Positions 54,201 to 63,100 of a DNA stretch of 64,000 nucleotides are shown here, piece after piece. The translations under genes were made by a program, and so were the position numbers. Within the stretch, counting starts at the first letter, position 1. Every line of letters starts with the position of its first letter. Origin of the DNA: Littorina saxatilis (taxonomy: Eukaryota; Mollusca; Gastropoda; Littorinimorpha; Littorinidae); NCBI RefSeq assembly GCF_037325665.1, contig NC_090255.1, forward strand, positions 20,885,154 to 20,949,153. The letters are read 5' to 3'. The notes under the pieces are model-generated. The model made no database searches. It had not been told where the DNA came from and saw only the letters and a list, made by a program, of their open reading frames with translations.

Positions 54201-57087
54201 TGGTTTTGGCAATGCATGGTGAGGAGTCATTCTTGTGGCCTATCACTTTTCTCAGCTTTGTTGGCTAACCCTCTCCTTTTGGCAGAGGTCTAGTTAATGT
54301 CCCGGGTTTTCTTGGTGCGGGCTTTAGTCCAGCATCTTTTATGGCCGGTCTACGGGCGTTATGGCTCTCAGCCTTAGCCCGTGTAATAGTCTCCTGCCTG
54401 GCACGGGCTACTACGGTCCCCGTGTCTCTAGAATTTGTGTCTTCCTCTTCTCCCTCATCCCGACATGAGGCGAGTCGGGTTGACTTCCGGTGGGTTGGGT
54501 TGCCTGTTACGGTCACCCTTCTACCACTTGCAACTATTACGGACGCTTGCCTGTTGTTTTCCGTGTCTGATTCTCGGTTCTGAGGTAATCAGACGTGTTT
54601 GGCTTTTCAGCCAGACTCAGGAATTTTATGGGCTCGGTCGGCCCCGAAATTTCTTCGGGCCCTTCTTCTTGAGAACTCTCGTCCAGGGAGTCTTAAGGCT
54701 GGTTAGCTTCACGGTTTTCCGTTTTTCCTTTCCAGTCTTGTTTCTGTTTTGGGTTTTTGAATTTCTTTCAATTACCTACAAGCAGACTGCCTTGTGAACA
54801 CTCTGACTTTAGTCATTTCAGTTAGAGTCACCGGTCACATCAGGCTTTGGCCACCGTGATCTCCGCTTTGCTGGCGGCTTACGCTTTATCGTAGGCCGCT
54901 GCTTCCCCCGTTTACCTCCCTCTATGCTTCTGCATGGACTGGTAGCGGACTTCTGGTGACCGTCTCTTTTGAGATTTTATCTTTGAGTTGGACTCTGGTA
55001 TCTTGTACTCAGACGTCTCTCTCTCTTTCTCGGAGACAGGTCACTCCTCTCTGGAGCTGACTGTTATTTCTCCGGCCTTTCGGGCCTCTCTCCATCCCAA
55101 GGTTTTATACTTTGGCATGATTGTCTTACGGTCTCAGTGAAGGTTGGTGCTTTTCATTTATGAATGGTCAACCTTACGCTTGGTCGTTTCCAGGGTTTTT
55201 CTGGTATTTCCTTCCAATAGTAAGGGGGGGGGGGGGGCAGCTTGTCTGTCCCTCTACTCGGCTCGGGTTTATTCAAGACTTGAGCCCTTTCTGGGCTGTT
55301 TTTATGGTTCAGGAGATTGGAAGAAGTGCTGAGCACAGCTTACGGGCTCTCTGATGTTGTCTTTCGCAACTTTTGAGACATCGCACCATCATCAGGATGG
55401 TTCTCGGTCCTTTTTCCTGTCTGTTGGCAGTGGGCCAGATCCTGTCAGGGGTTAGAGTGAGTTTGATTTCTCTTTCTCATGGGGCCCTTCCTGACTTTTG
55501 GCAGCGGGCCAGTTTTTTGTTGGCAAGGCTTTATTTAGAGTGGCTTGGGATCTTCTCACCACCCTTGTTAAAGCTTTCCTTTTTTTATTATATTTAGTCA
55601 AGTTTTGACTAAATATTTTAACATCGAGGGGGAATCGAAACGAGGGTCGTGGTGTATGTGCGTGTGTGTGTGTGTGTGTCTGTCTGTCTGTGTGTGTGTG
55701 TGTGTGTGTGTAGAGCGATTCAGACTAAACTACTGGACCGATCTTTATGAAATTTGACATGAGAGTTCCTGGGTATGAAATCCCCGAACGTTTTTTTCAT
55801 TTTTTGGATAAATGTCTTTGATGACGTCATATCCGGCTTTTCGTGAAAGTTGAGGCGGCACTGTCACGCCCTCATTTTTCAACCAAATTGGTTGAAATTT
55901 TGGTCAAGTAATCTTCGACGAAGCCCGGACTTCGGTATTGCATTTCAGCTTGGTGGCTTAAAAATTAATTAATGACTTTGGTCATTAAAAATCGGAAAAT
56001 TGTAAAAAAAAATAAAAATGTATACAACGATCCAAATTTACGTTTATCTTATTCTCCATCATTTGCTGATTCCAAAAACATATAAATATGTTATATTCGG
56101 ATTAAAAACAAGCTCTGAAAATTAAATATATAAAAATTATTATCAAAATTAAATTGTCCAAATCAATTTAAAAACACTTTCATCTTATTCCTTGTCGGTT
56201 CCTGATTCCAAAAACATATAGATATGATATGTTTGGATTAAAAACACGCTCAGAAAGTTAAAACAAAGAGAGGTACAGAAAAGCGTGCTATCCTTCTCAG
56301 CGCAACTACTACCCCGCTCTTCTTGTCAATTTCACTGCCTTTGCCATGAGCGGTGGACTGACGATGCTACGAGTATACGGTCTTGCTGAAAAATGGCATT
56401 GCGTTCAGTTTCATTCTGTGAGTTCGACAGCTACTTGACTAAATATTGTATTTTCGCCTTACGCGACTTGTTCCCCTTCTGCTCGGCCCGAGCTCATGTT
56501 TCCAGGGCCCGGGCCTCCTCCTCGGCTGTTTATGGTCTAGGAGGTTGGATGACGTCCGACACTTAGCTTACTGGCTCTCAGTAGGACGATGCCTCTCCAG
56601 TCCTTTGAGTGAGTTTGAACTCTTTTGATCTTACCCACCACCTTGTTGGAGTTATCTGCTATTATGTGATTCGGAGTAAGAATATGTAATTTAATCGAAA
56701 ATTTTTAATTAAATTTTTATTTGATTAATATACTTACCCGAATCACATAGGTAATTTCCTCCTGCCTGCCCCGCTTTATAGTTTCTTAGTATTCTATAAG
56801 TCGATTGATGTTTATCACGTGGTAGGCACCAATGGTGACGTAGCTCACCCACTAATGGGAGGCAACCGCGGGTGGCAAGTACCATGGTGCTGTCACTTTT
56901 TTAGTTGGGGTTGCTTCCCTTATACCTAGACGGGTAGCTTTTATCATACCTAAGCATCTCGAAGTGTGTCAATGCTATTATGTGATTCGGGTAAGTATAT
57001 TAATCAAATGAAAATTGAATTAAAATTTTTCGATTAATAAATTTGTAATTTTGAATGTATGCGTACGTATGCATGTTCATGTGTGTG

Positions 57088-57129
<42 letters not shown>

Positions 57130-60114
57130 TGCTTGCGTGCGTGCATGCATACTCTTCCTGCAAGTTGGTCTTCTACCAGTTTACATGCAACTTTTTCTCG
57201 CTGTTTACGTACTGCATGTAACGTTTGATAAATCAGTATTTTAATTTCTCTGATCTGTACAGGTAGAGAACTTCTGCTCAGAGGTGGAGCTACAGTTAAC
57301 GAAAATCCCAAAACACACAGCACAGCGTTGGATGAGGAACACTGGAGAGTATGCTGTGTGGGCGGACAAGGAATTGGACATAAGGATGCACCTGGCTCGG
57401 AGATACCTTGATGCAGTCTCCTATTTGCTGGTTGGTTACCACTGCATCGTAAAAATGCACACACTTTTTAACTCTGAATGCTCTTTACAGTACCCATTGT
57501 AAAAGTAATTAAAAGAAGTGTAAAAGTGAACTTTTCTGTTTGTTCAAGGAGTGGCAAGGCCAGAAATAAAAAACAAACTGGGGTCTAACATGCTTATTTC
57601 CAAGATAATGACTGAAACTTAAGTATGGTGTATCTCACTGTTCCACAAAACAACTACTTAAGAAAGTTCGAAGATTTTGTTCTTGATATGTAAACATATC
57701 AACAACCAAACATTCAGACCTGAAGAAGAATGATAGAGGACCAATATATACTTAGCTGCACCCAAATGAAAGCATTAATTCCCGAGTAATTTCATTCAAA
57801 CGTATCATGCCAGTTCAGGCCGTTCCCTTGACTATCTGGATCACCTTTCGGATTACAGGGATCACGTCACCGCCACTAAAATAAGGGTACCCTCAAAATC
57901 GAAGGGACCAATTAAAAATCGACGAAAAATCACAATAGGCAAAAGTTTTCGACTTTTACATACGAGAAGAAAATCAAGTAAAGTATCTACCAAGTACATT
58001 TTGTTTTGTTTACCTAGCTTGCGTATTTCGTGTGCTATGCTATTCCAACTGGTGCAGGTGTCGACCGCATGAGCGGTCATAAACGTGCGTTTTTGCGTCA
58101 TCTTTGAGGGGAATCATGACAACGATCGCTGTATTTCAACATGACTAGATGGATTGCTTATAAACTTTCAGAATATGTTGCCACTATACAAGACGCACTT
58201 CGCGTAAAGTGTGGGATTGTCACAGTTATTTATTCAGATGTTACGTAATGTTCCGAAAAAGTTGTTAAACCCGTCATGGGATTGTTCCCTCTGTGTCAAA
58301 AAAATTCATTGTTGTGTTGTGGTTTACACATAACATATGTTGCCTAAGAGAAAAGGGTCACTTAGTGTTGTGCTCTTGAGAACATATTTGCATAATTCTG
58401 GTAGGGAGCAGCAGGCTCTGCAGAATGTAATGTAAGCGCCTTGACCGATGCAAGCGAAATTTGATCTGACTGATTGCCCTCTACAAAGTATGATAGAACA
58501 TCTGATTGACACCTAACCATATGAATAGGAGATTTGAGGCATTTAAGCGAACTTTGACCTATGTCCGACGCCTAATGACATCCATGCACGTTTTTTTTTG
58601 TTTTTTTTAATGCAGCGATCGGTTTTGCTGACGCGACGTTATATGGAAATGTAGCATCGTCCATCAAGAATAGATCAAAGGCACCAGATTCGCTCCGCTT
58701 ATTTATCATTGAAAAATACTCTCATTTCTCTTTTCGTTTTTCTAACCAACATTAGTAGCTTTGGATAAGCCGGTAATTGACCTTAGATTAAGCAACATTG
58801 TGTGAGTTTTTGACCGATTTACCTTCTTTTGTCTACTAAGGGTTTGAATACCAAAGAGTCATCCGGACGGTTCAACCCCTATGAGGCTCTTGTCAAATTC
58901 ACTCAGTTCATCAAACTCTTAGCAGACAGGAGACAAGCTCAGCAGATGCCGGACCTTCACGCCTTTCTTTTCTGGATAGAGATCTTCACAACTCTTGGTT
59001 TATACCTAGTTGACAAGTGCTCAGGGTGAGAATGATATTTTGTTGATATTCATAAGACATTGGCTGTGTGGTAATTTACACAAGAAAGAAATCTTCCCTA
59101 AATCAACACTGAATCAACGAACAACAGCTGAATGGGTTGCAAACGTTTGGATCTTTTTCTCTCTCGTTTTCTCTGTCTGTCTTTGTCTGTCTCAGTCTGT
59201 CTTTCTGTCTGTCTCTCTCTTTCAGACCTGTTTACCCTTACGATTTTGGCGTAATTTATTACGATTTTCTGCAAAAAATACGCCATTCCGCTATCCGTGT
59301 CAAGACTACGATTTTCACAAATAATAAAAATGTAAAAAAAAAAAATTTATTTTTTTATTTTTAATTTTTTTATTTTATTAATTCACATGTTTGGCATTGG
59401 TTTTTTTTCAATGGCAAAATGGGGTGAAAAAGCACAGGACTGACCAGAGATCATGTCTGTCTGATGAGACGCTGGAGAGCCTTATTCTAGTGGTGAAGTC
59501 TCGCCCTCACTCATTCGGCAAGCGCAAGTACAGTAGAGAAGCGTTTGACACACTGAAAAAGGCCTACTACGAGCAAAAGAAAAAGAATCAGTGATGCATG
59601 TGCTTTTGATGTGATCTTCTTTGAAATTATGATGACTACAAAAACTGACTGATGTGTTTTGTTTGTGAATGATGGATATATGTGCATGATTGCGTTTCGC
59701 AGACACAGTTGTCATGTGCGTTGTAATTGGCGACGAATGCTGGATGGTTACTATTTTTGTGCCAGGATTACTATTTTTGGGTCTGCTCTTTCTCTTTATT
59801 TCTGTATGTCTGTCTGTCTGCTCCGTGTCAAATTGACCACATGTACACATGTCGTGTCCCTCCCTCCCTGCCTCCTGGATTCCCTCCCATACTCTTCTCT
59901 TGTGAAACCTGCATGTCAGTCTGAACCACTGACCACTAGGAAAACATAAGTCACGCTGCATACACTTTCTTTTTTGTCTGCCTTGTCTCTCTCACTCTCT
60001 CTTTCTCCTTGTGACTCTCTCTTTCTGTTACTCTCTCTGTTACACTCACTCTCTCTGTCTCTGTCTCTCTCTCACTGTGAATCTCTCATTCTCTTTCTTT
60101 TACTCTCTCTGTTA

Positions 60115-60198
<84 letters not shown>

Positions 60199-63100
60199 AA
60201 GGAGATCTCTTTGTGATTTGAAGGAAAAGACTCATTTCAGTCCGATTTACCGTTGAGTTGAGGATGTAGAATTATTTTGATGTCAGCGCCAAAGTCACAT
60301 CAACAGCAACATACCCGCAGAAGACAAACTGGAAAGTTAAATGTAGCCTTGAATATGGCTTTAATTGTCACAAACAACATTAATTAATAACATTGTGTTA
60401 GATATATTTTTGCAGTTTCTTCTGCAGAGATTAGTTTTGTCCTGAATTCTTTTTTTCTTTTTCTTTTTTTCCTTACACCTGTTCCTTGTTCCGGTGTGCT
60501 CTCACGCCGCCCCGTCCCTGCACTCACTGCTCCATCCACATCTAAATTTCGTTCCGCTGTCAGACTTGTCGATTTTACAGACGCTCCAGGGAGGGATGTC
60601 GGGTCGTTGCGGTAGGCTACCCTCGGAAGATTACACTGCACTTCTGCTGAGTCACTTCGACGGTGTTCAGTAGTGGGTCTGTCCCGAGCTAACGGACGCA
60701 GCCCACTACCTACAGGGATGGGAATTGTCCGCTGTTTGGCGGATTTTCCGCTTTTTAAAAAAATTTTCCGCCGAAAAAAAATCGCATTTCCGCTTTTTTT
60801 TTCTCAGCCAAAAAAAAAAAAAAAATTTTTTTTTCTTTTTTTCTTTTTTATTTTTATTTTTTTTTTTAAAGTGAAAATGGCGTAAATGCGTTGGGTGATT
60901 GTTTTTTCGTGAAAAAAAGTCGGATTTCCGCCGGTTTTTTTTTAATTTTAGCAGTAGAAATTCCTCTTTTTTCGTATTTTAGTGCGAAATATGTAGTGTT
61001 TTACTTTCAGCCGTTTTTACAATTTTTAATTCCCATGCCTGTACCTACTATGCCCCATACAAACGACATTGACTGCTTAAGTCGCGGGGCCAGACTGAGT
61101 GAGCGTCCCCTCCAGAGAGCAGACCACCACTACGTCCTTCCGTCCCTCCGTCGACCCCCCAGAACGCCACACGTCGAAGACTGACAGCAGAACTACTTTT
61201 CAAGGAAAGAAGGAACAGGAACTGAGACCAAGTTCACCATGAGAGCTCCGGGCATGAAGGGCCACAAGAGCCAGGACAGTTAATTATTTTGGATGATTGA
61301 TAACATGATGATGATGATGATGATGATGCTATGGATTTCCAATTTGGTTTGAGACTACGTGAACGGGCAGCTCTTTACGCTTACTTTCATAATATAACCT
61401 GGCGTCAACCAGGCCCGAGAACTGCTGTATCTGCGGTGTTGGTCAGGTAAACAGAACCTGAGCACCCTCAAAATCGCATTCGTTAAGTGAATGACACTCG
61501 GCTGTGTGATCCCAGCCTTCCCATAGGAACCATAGCACTTCCACTCTGGGTAGGAGCCGACCGTAGCCCGAAAAACCCACATGAAGGATGGGATTCGAAC
61601 CCACGACCTCGATCCCGGCCCGCAGCCCGATGCGCTAACCACTGCGCTACGGGGGCCGGTTGTCCTGAATTCTTAAGGCAGAGTTCTTCTCGTGAAAACA
61701 GTTTTGCTCACCATCTCGGATCTGCCCCTGATTTTACGTGGGATTGAAGCATTTTTCTATTTGCTCACACACCAAAAATGAACAGTCTGGGTGCTCCAAG
61801 TGGATGTATCGAAGTGGAGGGATGGTTTGATCTCAAACATTGGCATCAGAGCTCGTTATTCACTTTGATAAATGATTGCTTTTGGAGCAGCATCGCGCGT
61901 TTGCCTCAGTGTTAAGGGGCACAACTCTTCCTCAACCCATACAAATAACAAATAACCAAAGGGAAGTAATCCCTCTTTATGCATACGACATGTGTTATGG
62001 GGTAAGCGAGAGTTGTACGGAACCTTTCTCCTGGCACCTGAGAAAAGTACAACTCTCGCTTACTCCATTACACATGTCGTATGCATAAAGAGCGATTACT
62101 TCCCTTTGGTTATTTGATATCACAACGCTCTTTTGTTTGTTTGCTTGCTTAACGCCCAGCCGACCACGAAGGGCCATATCAGGGCGATGCTGCTTTGACA
62201 TATAACGTGCGCCACACACAAGACAGAAGTCGCAGCACTGGCTTCATGTCTCACCCAGTCACATTATTCTGACACCGGACCAACCAGTCCTAGCACTAAC
62301 CCCATAATGCCAGACGCCAGGCGGAGCAGCCACTAGATTGCCAATTTTAAAGTCTTAGGTATGACCCGGCCGGGGTTCGAACCCAGGACCTCCCGATCAC
62401 GGGGCGGACGCCTTACCACTAGGCCAACCGTGCCGGTTTTAACAACGCTCTGCCTCATTTCGTTTAAGATTCATACTGATAACAACTAAAGTTAATTTCG
62501 AACATCGCCTGTTGCAGGTCCCACACAGTCAGTGCCCTGCCAGCGTGTTACTTCCGTAATCTTCACATGCTGAACCTGGTGGAGCCGGGCGGACAGGACA
62601 CTCTGCAAGTATGGATGGAAAACCACAACCCCAGAGACTCTAACAACAAAGCAAGTCGCAAGTTCGTGTTGGGCCGCATACAGGTGAGTCGTGTGTAGTG
62701 TTATGGTGAGGTAGTAGACCCCCTTGTCACAGCAGCTGCTGAAGGTTGTTTGCCGTGAGGTACTGAGGTATACATATCTTAACCGTTCAGAGCTCATCTG
62801 GCACCTCATGTTTTCATAGAGCTGCTTGAGATAGGGTGTGGCTGATGCCAATACAGAGTGACGCCAACAACAGATTTATCAATCATCTAAATCAGAGATA
62901 TTTTATGTGTGAATTGTGTACCCCTTTGAGAAGAAGATGTATATATGTTAGTATAGCTGATAAGTAATGTGTGTGTGTTTTTCGCAGTATCTCACACGGG
63001 TCTTGTGCGGGGTCCATCAAGGGGACTTCAGTCTTCTGGGCTATTTGTTGAAGCTGGACAAAAAAGACCCATCTCATTTTCTTCTGTTGGAGCGTGCGTT

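Larger units (their letters stand above)
49560..57040 (+). mobile_element. DIRS-like retroelement fossil
   Basis: Inverted terminal repeats at about 49560-49775 and 56795-57040 (cacgtgataaacatcaatcg on the left, complemented on the right). Just inside the right repeat, 56662-56757 joins the complements of both outer ends (gattcggagtaagaatatg then atacttacccgaatcacat): the internal complementary region that marks DIRS-type tyrosine-recombinase elements. No target duplication, as expected. The interior has a ~195-base tandem duplication (about 49963-50350), a 35-residue repeat array and a nested insertion at 55589-56472. It looks broken, with many breaks and no family-length frame; I could not recognise reverse transcriptase or recombinase by eye. 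Well-matched terminal repeats suggest moderate age. Confidence 0.8.

Noticed and set aside
49560-57040. Plain cut-and-paste DNA transposon with long inverted repeats
   Set aside because: No target duplication, and the segment joining complements of both outer ends is not expected of such elements but is diagnostic of DIRS-type ones.
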